Shown here piece by piece: positions 48,600 through 57,496 of a stretch of 64,000 bases of DNA. Numbering within the stretch: position 1 is the stretch's first letter; each line of letters opens with the position of its first letter. Source of the stretch: Pandoraea terrae (GTDB lineage: Bacteria; Pseudomonadota; Gammaproteobacteria; Burkholderiales; Burkholderiaceae); NCBI RefSeq assembly GCF_902459695.1, contig NZ_CABPRZ010000027.1, positions 16,729 to 80,728 of the forward strand. Reading direction: 5' to 3'. The position numbers and the translations under genes were made by a program. The notes beneath the pieces are model-generated. The model did no database searches. It was given only the letters and a program-made list of their open reading frames with translations, and was not told the origin of the DNA.

Positions 48600-49427
48600 T
48601 CAGCCGTTCTGCAGGAAGTCGATGCACGACCGGTTGAACAGTTCGCGATGCTCGACCTGCACCCAATGCCCGCACTGATTGAGCAACACGATACGCGCGT
48701 TCGGGCAGTTGTCGACGAGCTTCATCGCGCCGCCGACCGGGTTGAACAGATCGTTCACGCCCCAGAAGCCGAAGACCTTGCAGCGCAGTTCGTGCAGTCG
48801 CTCGGTCATGTTCGGGATGATGAGAATCGAGCGCGCTGCCTGCGTTTGCAGGGCGGCGATCGGCGCACGTTCGGCAATGATGTCGTCCGTGAGCAGTGCC
48901 GGGTCGTACAACTGCTTGATCATGACGGCGCGCATGGCTTCGGCGCCCGTCATCCCGGATTTGTAGACGGCAAACATGTTCGCGATGCCGGGCATGGCCA
49001 GGTACGTGTCGAGATCCTCGACGCCGCCCGGGGCCATGAGGATCAGCTTGTCCACTTCGTCGGGATACTTCAGCGCATAGCCGAGCGCGATCGCGCCCCC
49101 GAGCGAATTGCCGAGCAGGACGATGTTGCGCAGTTCGAGCGCGTCGACCAGGCCCTTGATGCCGCTGACGAAGAAGTCGAGATCGTACTGTTCGACGTCC
49201 GTTTTGCTCGACAGGCCGAAGCCGAGCAGATCCGGGACGATCGCGCGAAAGCCCGCCTTCGCGAAAACCGGGTAATTACCCTTAAAGTTGCTGTAGCCGC
49301 TCGCGCCACTGCCGGCGCCGTGCAGGAAGATGACCGGCTGGCCGGTGCCCTGTTCGTGATAGTGGATCTGACGGCCGCCGCCGATATCGGCGTAGCGGCC
49401 TTCGGGAATCGCGTGAGGGGTCGTCAT
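48600..49427 (-). CDS. Alpha/beta C-C bond hydrolase (HsaD/TesD-like)
   Basis: A 275-aa meta-cleavage-product hydrolase. The catalytic triad is visible: Ser108 in GNSLGG, Asp226 in WGVNDLFNP and His254 in CGHWVQVEH. HGAGSGASGYSNF supplies the oxyanion hole. The start MTTPHAIPEGRY fits the family; the frame remains open upstream through the operator region. It would split the ring-cleavage product, 4,9-DSHA in steroid pathways. It is the first gene of a minus-strand pair, divergent from the HsaA-like gene with the longest palindrome of the window between them. Confidence 0.9.
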   Translation of the reverse strand: MTTPHAIPEGRYADIGGGRQIHYHEQGTGQPVIFLHGAGSGASGYSNFKGNYPVFAKAGFRAIVPDLLGFGLSSKTDVEQYDLDFFVSGIKGLVDALELRNIVLLGNSLGGAIALGYALKYPDEVDKLILMAPGGVEDLDTYLAMPGIANMFAVYKSGMTGAEAMRAVMIKQLYDPALLTDDIIAERAPIAALQTQAARSILIIPNMTERLHELRCKVFGFWGVNDLFNPVGGAMKLVDNCPNARIVLLNQCGHWVQVEHRELFNRSCIDFLQNG

Positions 49428-49485
49428 AGGGTGTCTCGTGAGAGGGGATTGGCGGGATTTTCCATATGATTGCCCCGCTCGCCCC

Positions 49486-49519
49486 CCCGCATCATCGTCT
49501 GAACAGACGATGATGCGGG
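49486..49519. promoter_or_regulatory. Operator-like palindrome, site 5, 14-bp arms
   Basis: Two perfect 14-bp arms, CCCGCATCATCGTC (49486-49499) and GACGATGATGCGGG (49506-49519), flank TGAACA. The core CGTC-N6-GACG is shared with sites 1-4. A second, everted pair (GGACGAT at 49532, ATCGTCC at 49555) follows. The site lies between divergent catabolic operons. Confidence 0.6.
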
Positions 49520-49647
49520 CCGTTGGCGATGGGACGATGTGCTCCGACAACAGGATCGTCCGCGCGTCGTATTCGTTACAGGCGCCGCTGGCCGTCCGTC
49601 CCGAACAAAACGCACGAGACGCATTGAGACGCAATGGAGGAGCACAC

Positions 49648-50844
49648 ATGAGCACGCACCACGACGACTACCTGAGTCCGGAAGCGCTGGACGTCATCAA
49701 CCGCGCCCGCGCCCTGATCCCGGTACTGGCCGAACGCGCCCAGGCCGCCGAGACCGCCGGCAAGGTGCCTGTGGAGACGGTCCGCGATCTGGCCGAGGCC
49801 GGCCTGTTCCGCGTGCTGCAGCCGCGCCGCTGGGGCGGCTTCGAGATGGACCCGCGCGTGTTCTACCGCGTGCAGATGGCGTTGGCCGAAGGCTGTATGT
49901 CCACGGCCTGGATCTACGGCGTCATCGCCGTTCACAACTGGCAACTGCCGTTGTTCCCCGATCAGGCGCAGCAGGATGTCTGGGGCAAGGATGCAGGCAC
50001 GCTGATCGCTTCGACCTATATGCCGACGGGCAAGGCGGAACCGGTCGATGGCGGCTACCGTTTCACGGGCCGCTGGAGCTTTTCGAGCGGCTGCGAACAT
50101 GCGGAATGGATTTTCCTCGGCGGTCTGCTGCCCAAGCGCGACGGTTCGGGCGGGCTCGAGCACGCCACGTTCCTGCTGCCGAAGGCGGATTTCACGATCG
50201 TGAAGAACTGGGATGTGCTCGGGCTGCGCGCCACGGGCAGCCACGACATTGTGGTCGACGGCGTTTTCGTGCCGGAACACCGGACGCAGCGCACCAACGA
50301 TCATTCGGACGAAGGTTGCCCGGGCCGCGTAGAGAACACCGGCTGGCTGTACCGCATTCCGTTCACGCAGGTGTTCCAGCGTGCCGTGTCGACGGCGTGC
50401 ATCGGCGCGCTGCAAGGCGCGATCGACAGCTTCCGTACGCGCGCCGCCGCGCACGTCGGCAAGCACGGCGCGAAGACGGCCGAAGATCCGAACGCCCAGG
50501 TCGCGGTGACCGAAGCCATGATGGCCGTCGATCAGCTCACGCTCGTGCTGCTGCGCAACTATGCCCGTGTGGTCGATTGCGCGAAGACCGGCGAGCGCAT
50601 GCCTGTCGAAGAACGTCTGCTGCAACGCGCCCAGGCCGCGCTCGTCCCGAAACTGTGTGCCGAGCGCGCCAACGAACTGCTGCGCGCGAGCGCTGGCTCC
50701 GGCATGTATCGCGGCAATGCGGTCGAGCGGATCTTCCGTGACATCCATCAGTCGCGCGGCCATATCGCCAACAACACTGACGCGTACGTGCGGGCTCACG
50801 GCGCAGTCGCGCTCGGCCTGCCGAACCTCGATCCGTTCATCTGA
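49648..50844 (+). CDS. Flavin-dependent monooxygenase, HsaA-like
   Basis: A 398-aa protein of the acyl-CoA-dehydrogenase-fold hydroxylases; GGAGGAG precedes the ATG. Characteristic HsaA elements are VLQPRRWGGFEMDPRVFY, GCMSTAWIYGVIAVHNWQLPLF, GGYRFTGRWSFSSGCEHAEW, LGLRATGSHDIVVDGVFVP and FRDIHQSRGHIANN. HsaA hydroxylates the phenolic A ring of 3-HSA using reduced flavin from HsaB. No HsaB-like flavin reductase is seen here. The gene begins a plus-strand operon with KstD-, KshB- and FadD3-like genes. Confidence 0.87.
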   Translation: MSTHHDDYLSPEALDVINRARALIPVLAERAQAAETAGKVPVETVRDLAEAGLFRVLQPRRWGGFEMDPRVFYRVQMALAEGCMSTAWIYGVIAVHNWQLPLFPDQAQQDVWGKDAGTLIASTYMPTGKAEPVDGGYRFTGRWSFSSGCEHAEWIFLGGLLPKRDGSGGLEHATFLLPKADFTIVKNWDVLGLRATGSHDIVVDGVFVPEHRTQRTNDHSDEGCPGRVENTGWLYRIPFTQVFQRAVSTACIGALQGAIDSFRTRAAAHVGKHGAKTAEDPNAQVAVTEAMMAVDQLTLVLLRNYARVVDCAKTGERMPVEERLLQRAQAALVPKLCAERANELLRASAGSGMYRGNAVERIFRDIHQSRGHIANNTDAYVRAHGAVALGLPNLDPFI

Positions 50845-50870
50845 TCGCTCAAGACAACAAGGGGACACAC

Positions 50871-52634
50871 GTGGAGCAAGCACAGGAATACGATCTGGTC
50901 GTGGTCGGCTCGGGCGCAGGCGCACTGTTGGGCGCCGTGGTGGCGCTTGATGCCGGCATGTCGGTGTTGATCGTGGAGAAGACCGAAGTACTCGGCGGCA
51001 CGTCCGCGACGTCGGGCGGCGGCATCTGGATTCCGGACAACCACGATATGGCCAGCAACGGCCTGCGCGACAGTGTTGACGCGGCGTTCCGCTACGTGAA
51101 GGCGTGCGCCAAGGGCCTGTCGAGCGACGACCGTGTGCTCGCCTATGTCGAGACCGCGCGGGAAATGGCGCGCTATCTGAAGACGATCGGCATTCCGTAT
51201 CGCTCGATGGCGAAATACGCGGATTACTACCCGCACATCGAAGGCTCGATGCCCGGCGGCCGTTCGATGGATCCGGCCGACTACAACGCGGCGAAGCTCG
51301 GTGTGGATGGATTGAAGCTGCTGCGTGAGACCAATCCCGGTCAGCTGATCATGGGGCGCATGACCATCAATGCGTTCGACGCGCACGTCGTGCTGGCGCG
51401 CGAGAAGGGCGCGAAATGGCTGCTCACGCGCATCATGCTGAAGTATCTGCTCGATTATCCGTGGCGCTTCAAGACGAAGCGCGACCGGCGTCTCACGGGC
51501 GGCCAGGCACTTGTCGGCGGGCTGTTGACGGCGCTGCGCAAGCGCCGCAACGTCGATATCTGGGTGAATAGCCCGCTGCAATCCCTGGAGCGCGACGGAA
51601 ATCGCGTCACGGGCGTCGTTGTGGAACACCAAGGCAAAGCCGTGAAGGTGCGTGCGCGCCGTGCCGTGTTGCTCGGCGCCGGCGGTTTTGAACGCAATCA
51701 GGCGATGCGCGAAGCGTATCTGCCGAAGCCGACCGATGTTGAATGGACCGCGACGCCCGTTGGCTGCAATACGGGCGACGCCATTCGCGCGGGCGCTGAT
51801 GCCGGCGGCCAGTTGCACCTGATGTCGCATGTGTGGGGCGGCCCGACCATGTCCGTGCCGCGCGAAGACAAGTACCGTGCGATCCTCGTGGAACGTTCGC
51901 TGCCGGGTTGCATGGCGGTCAATGCCGCGGGCAAGCGGTTTGTCGACGAATCCTGTCCATATCCGGAATTCCAGCAGGCGATGTACGCGAGCCACGCGCG
52001 CGGCGAAGCCGCAGTGCCGGCGTGGATCGTGTTCGACGCGCGATTCCGCCAGAACTACCCGATCGGCGCGATGCCGCCCGGGGGCGCCATCCCGGACCAC
52101 CGGCTGCGCAAGAGCTGGTTGGGCGAGGTGTACTGGAAGGCCGACACCCTGGAACAACTCGCGGCGCAGATTGGTGTCGATCCGGACGGCCTCGTCGCCA
52201 GCGCGAAGCGGATGACGGAGTTCGCACGCACCGGAAAGGATCTCGACTTCGATCGCGGCGGCAATGTGTTCGACCGGTACTACGGCGACGCAAGCGTGAC
52301 GCCGAATCCCAATCTCGCCCCGATCGATCAGGGTCCGTTCTATGCAATTCGTATTTATCCGGGCGAAATCGGCACCAAAGGCGGCTTGTTGACGGACCGC
52401 GATGCGCGCGTGCTCGACGACGCCGGCAAGCCGATCGAGGGGCTGTACTGCGTCGGCAACAACTCGGCATCGGTGATGGGCCCGGCGTATCCGGGGGCCG
52501 GCTCGACGCTGGGGCCGGCGATGACATTCGCATACCGCGCCATCGCGCATCTGTCAGGCAAGCCGATCGCGCTGCAGCGCACCGATTTGCTCGAAGCGCA
52601 GCGCGCGCCGCAACTTGATGAGGCACAGGCATGA
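50871..52634 (+). CDS. 3-ketosteroid dehydrogenase family flavoprotein (KstD-like)
   Basis: A 587-aa FAD enzyme with a GTG start. The N-terminal dinucleotide motif is VVVGSGAGALLGAVVALDAG, then EKTEVLGGTSATSGGGIWIP. The C-terminal hallmark is IYPGEIGTKGGLLTDRDARVL, then YCVGNNSASVMGPAYPGAGSTLGPAMTFAY. The latter is shared by delta-1 and delta-4 3-ketosteroid dehydrogenases, whose active-site Tyr lies in these loops. It removes two hydrogens from ring A, a step needed before B-ring opening. Which position (C1-C2 or C4-C5) cannot be told from the sequence. Confidence 0.87.
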   Translation: MEQAQEYDLVVVGSGAGALLGAVVALDAGMSVLIVEKTEVLGGTSATSGGGIWIPDNHDMASNGLRDSVDAAFRYVKACAKGLSSDDRVLAYVETAREMARYLKTIGIPYRSMAKYADYYPHIEGSMPGGRSMDPADYNAAKLGVDGLKLLRETNPGQLIMGRMTINAFDAHVVLAREKGAKWLLTRIMLKYLLDYPWRFKTKRDRRLTGGQALVGGLLTALRKRRNVDIWVNSPLQSLERDGNRVTGVVVEHQGKAVKVRARRAVLLGAGGFERNQAMREAYLPKPTDVEWTATPVGCNTGDAIRAGADAGGQLHLMSHVWGGPTMSVPREDKYRAILVERSLPGCMAVNAAGKRFVDESCPYPEFQQAMYASHARGEAAVPAWIVFDARFRQNYPIGAMPPGGAIPDHRLRKSWLGEVYWKADTLEQLAAQIGVDPDGLVASAKRMTEFARTGKDLDFDRGGNVFDRYYGDASVTPNPNLAPIDQGPFYAIRIYPGEIGTKGGLLTDRDARVLDDAGKPIEGLYCVGNNSASVMGPAYPGAGSTLGPAMTFAYRAIAHLSGKPIALQRTDLLEAQRAPQLDEAQA

Positions 52635-52650
52635 TTTTCGGGATGGGACT

Positions 52651-53694
52651 ATGACTACCGGCAACGCCCGCTACCACGTACTGCGCGTGCGTGATGTGGT
52701 CGAAGAAACCGCCGACGCGAAATCGTTGGTTTTCGATGTACCGCAAGACCTGGCCGATACGTTTCACTATCGCCCCGGGCAATTCCTGACGTTGCGGCTG
52801 CCGGTCGAAGGCCGCCACGTCCCGCGTTGTTATTCAATGTCGAGCGCGCCGTCGCTGGATGCCGCGCCGCGCGTCACGATCAAGCGCGTCAACGGCGGAC
52901 GCGGGTCCAACTGGGTCTGCGACCGCGTGCGCCCGGGCGACACGCTCGAAGTCATGGCGCCGGCCGGCGTCTTCACGCCGCGCTCGCTCGAGGGGGATTT
53001 CCTGCTGTTCGCGGGGGGCAGCGGCGTGACGCCGGTGTTTTCGATCCTGCGCTCAGTGCTGGCGAACGCGGCAGGACGCGTCTGCCTCATCTACGCGAAC
53101 CGCGACGAGCGATCGGTGATCTTTCGCGACACGCTGCGTGCGTTGGCGGCCGAGCATCCCGGCCGTCTGACGGTGATTCATTGGCTTGATTCCGTGCAGG
53201 GTGTGCCGACCGTGGCGCAGCTTGCGGCACTGGCGCGTCCGTGGCGCGACGCGCAGGCTTTCATCTGTGGCCCCGCAGCGTTCATGGACGGTGCCGTCGC
53301 TGCGCTCGAAGCGGTTGACATGGCGCCGGAGCGCGTACATGTGGAGCGCTTCATGTCGCTGCCCGACGAAGAGACGCTGGCGGAATTGCCGGCCGACACG
53401 ACGCCGGCGGCCGTGGCCGAGGCGTCCATTGAAGTGACGCTGGACGGCAGCGTGACAACGATTGCCTGCAGTGGCGACGAGACCTTGCTGGCCGCCATGC
53501 GACGTGCGGGCCTGAATCCGCCGGCGTCGTGCGAGGCCGGCATGTGCGCGTCGTGCATGTGTCAGGTGACGGACGGCGAGGTGCATCTGCGCCACAACGA
53601 CGTCCTCGATAACAACGATATTGCGCGCGGCTGGACCTTGGGGTGCCAGGCGGTACCGATGTCTGCGCAAGTGCGTATCAAATTTCCGGAGTGA
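52651..53694 (+). CDS. Ferredoxin-NAD(P)H reductase, KshB-like
   Basis: A 347-aa electron-transfer protein. An N-terminal FAD domain has RCYSMSS (59-65); the NAD(P)H domain has AGGSGVTPVFSIL (121-133); and a C-terminal plant-type 2Fe-2S ferredoxin has Cys294, Cys299, Cys302 and Cys332 (C-x4-C-x2-C-x29-C). This is the layout of KshB, the reductase of 3-ketosteroid 9-alpha-hydroxylase, and of HmpX/PaaE-type reductases. The oxygenase KshA is not in the window. The gene starts 16 nt after the KstD-like gene and is followed 8 nt later by the ligase gene. Confidence 0.87.
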   Translation: MTTGNARYHVLRVRDVVEETADAKSLVFDVPQDLADTFHYRPGQFLTLRLPVEGRHVPRCYSMSSAPSLDAAPRVTIKRVNGGRGSNWVCDRVRPGDTLEVMAPAGVFTPRSLEGDFLLFAGGSGVTPVFSILRSVLANAAGRVCLIYANRDERSVIFRDTLRALAAEHPGRLTVIHWLDSVQGVPTVAQLAALARPWRDAQAFICGPAAFMDGAVAALEAVDMAPERVHVERFMSLPDEETLAELPADTTPAAVAEASIEVTLDGSVTTIACSGDETLLAAMRRAGLNPPASCEAGMCASCMCQVTDGEVHLRHNDVLDNNDIARGWTLGCQAVPMSAQVRIKFPE

Positions 53695-53702
53695 TGTAAT
53701 TG

Positions 53703-55304
53703 ATGAGCGAGATCCGCAACGAGCCGCCCCAGACGCTGCCACAGGTCATTCGTCGGGCGGCCGTGGAACATGCGGCGCGACTGGCCGTGGTCGATGGCGA
53801 TGTCCATCTGACCTATGCCGAGTTGTCATATCAGACGGAGCGCGTGGCGCGCAGTCTCCTGGCGTTGGGCGTGCAGGCAGGCGACCGCGTGGCGATCTGG
53901 GCGCCGAACGTCCACGAATGGATTCTGGCGGCGTGCGGCATTCACGCGGCGGGCGCGGTGCTGGTGCCTGTCAATACGCGGATGCGTGGCGAGGAAGTGG
54001 CCGACATCGTAGGCCGCAGCCGCGCGCGTGTGCTGTTCTGCATCGGCAACTTCCTGGATCGCTATTACCCGGATCTGCTGGAAGGCTTTCGGCCGGCTAC
54101 GCTGGAACATGTGGTGGTGCTGCGTGAGGCGTCGCCGTCGCATGGCGACATGTCGTGGGAGGATTTCCTGGGGCAGGCCGAGCGTATTCCGGCCGCGCGG
54201 GTGGCCGAGCGCGAAGCGGCGCTCGATGGCGACAGTGTCGCGGACGTGATGTTCACGTCGGGCACCACGGGCCGTCCGAAGGGCGTGATGGCCGGGCATC
54301 GTGCAACGATCCTGGCGTTCAGCGAATGGGCGAAGGTGATCGGGCTGAACGAAGGCGACCGGTACCTGATCATCAATCCGTTCTTTCATGCGTTTGGCTA
54401 CAAGGCGGGGTGGATCGCGGCGTTCCTGCGGGGTGCGACGGTCTATCCGCACCTGGTGTTCGATGCGTCGTCGGTGCTGTCGCGCATCGAGGCGGAGCGC
54501 ATTACCTTCTTGCCGGGGCCGCCCACGTTGTTTCTTTCGATGCTCGCGCATCCGGACTTGGCGACATTCGACATCAGTTCGCTGAGGGCGACGGTCACAG
54601 GTGCGGCGACCGTGCCGCCCGTGCTGATCGAGCGCATGCGCAATGAGCTCGGCTTCAGCGTTGTGACGACGGCGTACGGGCTGACGGAGTGCGGCGGTTG
54701 CGCGACGTTGTGCGATCCGTCGGACAGTGCCGAAACCGTGGCGATGACCTGCGGCCGTGCGCTGCCGGGCACGGAAGTGCGGTGCGTGGACGCAGAGAAT
54801 CGCCCGGTGCAGGTGGGCGAAGCGGGCGAGGTTGTACTGCGCGGATTTCATGTCATGAAGGGCTATTTCGAAGACGAGAAGGCCACGCGCGAGACGATCG
54901 ATGCCGACGGCTGGTTGCATACCGGCGACGTCGGCGTGCTGGATGCGCGCGGCTATCTGCGCATTACGGACCGTCTCAAGGACATGTTCATCGTTGGCGG
55001 CTTCAACTGCTATCCGGCGGAGATCGAACGTGTGCTGGCGGAACATCCGGATATCGCGCAGGTGGCGGTGACCGGCGTGCCGGATGAGCGCATGGGCGAA
55101 GTGGGGTGTGCCTGCGTGATTCTGCGTCACGGCGCGACGCTCGACGAGGCTGGCATGATCGCCTGGTCGCGCGAGCGCATGGCGAACTACAAGGTGCCCC
55201 GCCATATCCTCGCGTTCGACGAGTTTCCGTTGAACGCGTCGAACAAGGTGCTCAAGCGCGATCTCGCGCAGTTGGCTGCCGGCCGCCTGGCCGCCGCGGC
55301 GTAA
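53703..55304 (+). CDS. Acyl-CoA synthetase, FadD3-like
   Basis: A 533-aa AMP-forming ligase; an in-frame TTG directly precedes the ATG. The ATP loop is [17 protein letters not shown], the adenylate motif YGLTECGG and the hinge [22 protein letters not shown]; the C-terminal catalytic Lys lies in [12 protein letters not shown]. It resembles FadD3, which activates the C/D-ring propionate remnant (HIP) after A/B-ring degradation. The context with HsaA-, KstD- and KshB-like genes supports this, but substrate specificity cannot be read from sequence. Confidence 0.87.
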   Translation: MSEIRNEPPQTLPQVIRRAAVEHAARLAVVDGDVHLTYAELSYQTERVARSLLALGVQAGDRVAIWAPNVHEWILAACGIHAAGAVLVPVNTRMRGEEVADIVGRSRARVLFCIGNFLDRYYPDLLEGFRPATLEHVVVLREASPSHGDMSWEDFLGQAERIPAARVAEREAALDGDSVADVMFTSGTTGRPKGVMAGHRATILAFSEWAKVIGLNEGDRYLIINPFFHAFGYKAGWIAAFLRGATVYPHLVFDASSVLSRIEAERITFLPGPPTLFLSMLAHPDLATFDISSLRATVTGAATVPPVLIERMRNELGFSVVTTAYGLTECGGCATLCDPSDSAETVAMTCGRALPGTEVRCVDAENRPVQVGEAGEVVLRGFHVMKGYFEDEKATRETIDADGWLHTGDVGVLDARGYLRITDRLKDMFIVGGFNCYPAEIERVLAEHPDIAQVAVTGVPDERMGEVGCACVILRHGATLDEAGMIAWSRERMANYKVPRHILAFDEFPLNASNKVLKRDLAQLAAGRLAAAA

Positions 55305-55619
55305 TCCTGTCCCTCCGGCGGCGCGGTTGACGCGCCGCCGCGTCTGTACTTTCGTATTCCTTCGTACGTTCCTCCGCGCTTTCTGCGCGCTCCGCGTTCG
55401 CTGCGGAATCTGGGATTTGTCCGATCTTCTCGACAGTTTTCTTCCAGTGGGCTCGCTCTTGAGACGATTCCGAAAATTTCGGCTTCGGGCGAAAACCGAC
55501 AGACACGGCGAATCGGCTCTGCCACAATCCGGCCCCTTGTCATGGCTTGCGCCGCCCCCCGATTGCAGGTCTGACACGTTCGTCAAAAGGGGGATGGCAT
55601 TTTCAGAGTCACAGCAAGC
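55305..55619. other. Gap before the two-partner secretion locus
   Basis: Contains a terminator and otherwise no supported gene. Confidence 0.5.
55316..55340 (+). terminator. GC-rich hairpin after the FadD3-like gene
   Basis: CGGCGGCGCG (55316-55325), loop GTTGA, CGCGCCGCCG (55331-55340); a T-containing stretch follows but no clean T run. Confidence 0.55.
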
Positions 55620-57380
55620 TTGTCTGGGGCGAGATGCACGTCGGCCGTGATGGCCGGTATGGCGCTCGTAGCGCAGGGGACCTCGGCATACGCACAACCG
55701 GCGATGCCGTCGGCGCTTCGGGACGCAGCACGTCAGGGGATTGACGACGAACAACGGGATCGTCAGCGGCGCGACGCGGACGAGCGCACGCGGCAGGCGG
55801 ATGCGCCGGATGTGCGTCTGGATGGGGCGTCGTTGCCGGGGAGCGTTGCCGTTTCCGATGCAGCGGAAGGCGTTGATACCGTGTTGCCAACCGAGACGCC
55901 GTGCTTTGTCGTTCATCGGATCACGTTGCGGCCGGAGTCCGGCGTCGGCTTTCTGCCGTCGGCGCTTCAGCCCTATGTTGGCCAGTGCGTTGGACAGGAC
56001 GGCATCGGCCGCATCACGGCGCACGCCTCGCGCGTGTTGGTGGAGCATGGTCTGGTCACGCCGCGCGTGCTGGTGCCTACGCAGGATCTGCGCAGCGGCG
56101 AACTGACGCTGGAAATCCTGCCCGGCAGGGTCGGTGAAATCCGTTTCTCGGATCCACCGTCGTGGGGCACGTGGCGAAACGCAATGCCGCTGCGTGAGGG
56201 CGATTGGCTTGTGCTTGCGGGGTTGGAGCAAGGGGTCGAGCAACTGAAGCGGGTGCCGAGTCAGGATGCTGGCGTGCGCCTCGCGCCAGGCCGGACACCG
56301 GGGGAGAGCGACATCGTGATCGACGTCGTGCGGCACCGCCCGTGGCGCGTGATGGCGTCGGTCGACAACGCCGGTGCGCGCGATACCGGCCGGTTGCAGG
56401 GCCAACTGGCTGTCGGCGTCGACAGCCCATTGGGGCTGAGCGATCTGCTGGACGTGTCCGTGCAGCACGACCTGTCGCCCGGCGACGATCGCTTCGGCAC
56501 GAAGGGACTCAGTGCGTCCTATTCGGTGCCATGGGGCTACAACACCGTGTCGGTATTCGGGACCACGCGCAGATACTTCCAGAGGGTCGCCGGCGCGAAC
56601 CAGACGTTTCTGTCGAGCGGGCGCAGCCAACTGGCCGAAGTCAAGGTGGAGCGGGTGGTGCACCGCGACCGGAACGGCAAGACGTCGCTGGAAGCGCGGT
56701 TGAGCCGCCGCTTTGGCCGAAGCCATATTGAAGACTTCGAGATCCAGCAGCAGTATCGCAACAATACGTTTTACCAGTTGGGCGTCGCACATCGGCGCTA
56801 CGTGGGCGCGGCGCAGTTCGACATTTATCTGGGCTGGCGGCAGGGCGTGCCGTGGTTCGGCGCGCAGCCGGAACTGCGTAACCGGTTTACGGGTGAGGCG
56901 CTGCGCCAGACCTACCGGTATCGGATGGCTTTGCTGGATGCGCAGATGAGCGTGCCATTTCGCGTGGGTGGCGTACCACTTCGCTATAGCGCTGTGTTTC
57001 ATGGGCAGACCACGGCCAGTGCGTTATGGGCGACGGACCAACTGACGATCGGCAGCCGCTTCACCGTACGCGGATTCGACGGCGAGACCATGTTGAGTGC
57101 CGAGCGCGGCTTCTTCTTGCGCAACGAACTGCAAGCGCCTGTCGGCGCAACGTCGCACGCCGTCTATGTGGGTGTCGACTATGGGCAAGTCCATGGATTC
57201 AGCGCCCGCCATTTGCCGGGCACGCGTCTGGCAGGCGCGGTGATCGGTTTGCGTGGCTATCAGGGCGGGCGGCTTGGCGGATTCCGATACGACGTCTTTG
57301 TCGGTACACCGCTTCATAAGCCCGCAGGTTTTCCGACCGGCAAGGTCTGCGCAGGGTTTGCCGTGTCGTATCGGTATTGA
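55620..57380 (+). CDS. ShlB/CdiB-type outer-membrane transporter
   Basis: A 586-aa TpsB protein that secretes the exoprotein encoded next. The best start is TTG 55620, which gives a basic n-region; ATG 55650 is the alternative. The signal peptide ends at AYA. After an N-terminal helix region rich in Arg/Asp comes a POTRA segment (CFVVHRITLRPESG to ELTLEILPGRVGEIRF), then a 16-strand barrel. The conserved loop-6 motif VRGFDGE begins at residue 483, and the protein ends in an aromatic residue (SYRY). Length and layout match CdiB and ShlB. The partner gene starts 117 nt downstream. Confidence 0.92.
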   Translation: MSGARCTSAVMAGMALVAQGTSAYAQPAMPSALRDAARQGIDDEQRDRQRRDADERTRQADAPDVRLDGASLPGSVAVSDAAEGVDTVLPTETPCFVVHRITLRPESGVGFLPSALQPYVGQCVGQDGIGRITAHASRVLVEHGLVTPRVLVPTQDLRSGELTLEILPGRVGEIRFSDPPSWGTWRNAMPLREGDWLVLAGLEQGVEQLKRVPSQDAGVRLAPGRTPGESDIVIDVVRHRPWRVMASVDNAGARDTGRLQGQLAVGVDSPLGLSDLLDVSVQHDLSPGDDRFGTKGLSASYSVPWGYNTVSVFGTTRRYFQRVAGANQTFLSSGRSQLAEVKVERVVHRDRNGKTSLEARLSRRFGRSHIEDFEIQQQYRNNTFYQLGVAHRRYVGAAQFDIYLGWRQGVPWFGAQPELRNRFTGEALRQTYRYRMALLDAQMSVPFRVGGVPLRYSAVFHGQTTASALWATDQLTIGSRFTVRGFDGETMLSAERGFFLRNELQAPVGATSHAVYVGVDYGQVHGFSARHLPGTRLAGAVIGLRGYQGGRLGGFRYDVFVGTPLHKPAGFPTGKVCAGFAVSYRY

Positions 57381-57496
57381 GCTTTGCGCTGCGTGCGGCG
57401 CAAGTACGAAACTTCTGAGCCGTATCCCCCAGCGGCCGTTCCCTTTCCTGTGTCGTTGCCTTCGTGTGGCGCGACACATGTTGATGTGAGATCGGC

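Noticed and set aside
53826..57002. Open frame of over 1000 codons on the minus strand
   Set aside because: It lies antisense to the FadD3-like and ShlB-type genes, is extremely rich in Arg, His and Gln, has no motifs and no ribosome binding site. High GC content makes such shadow frames common.
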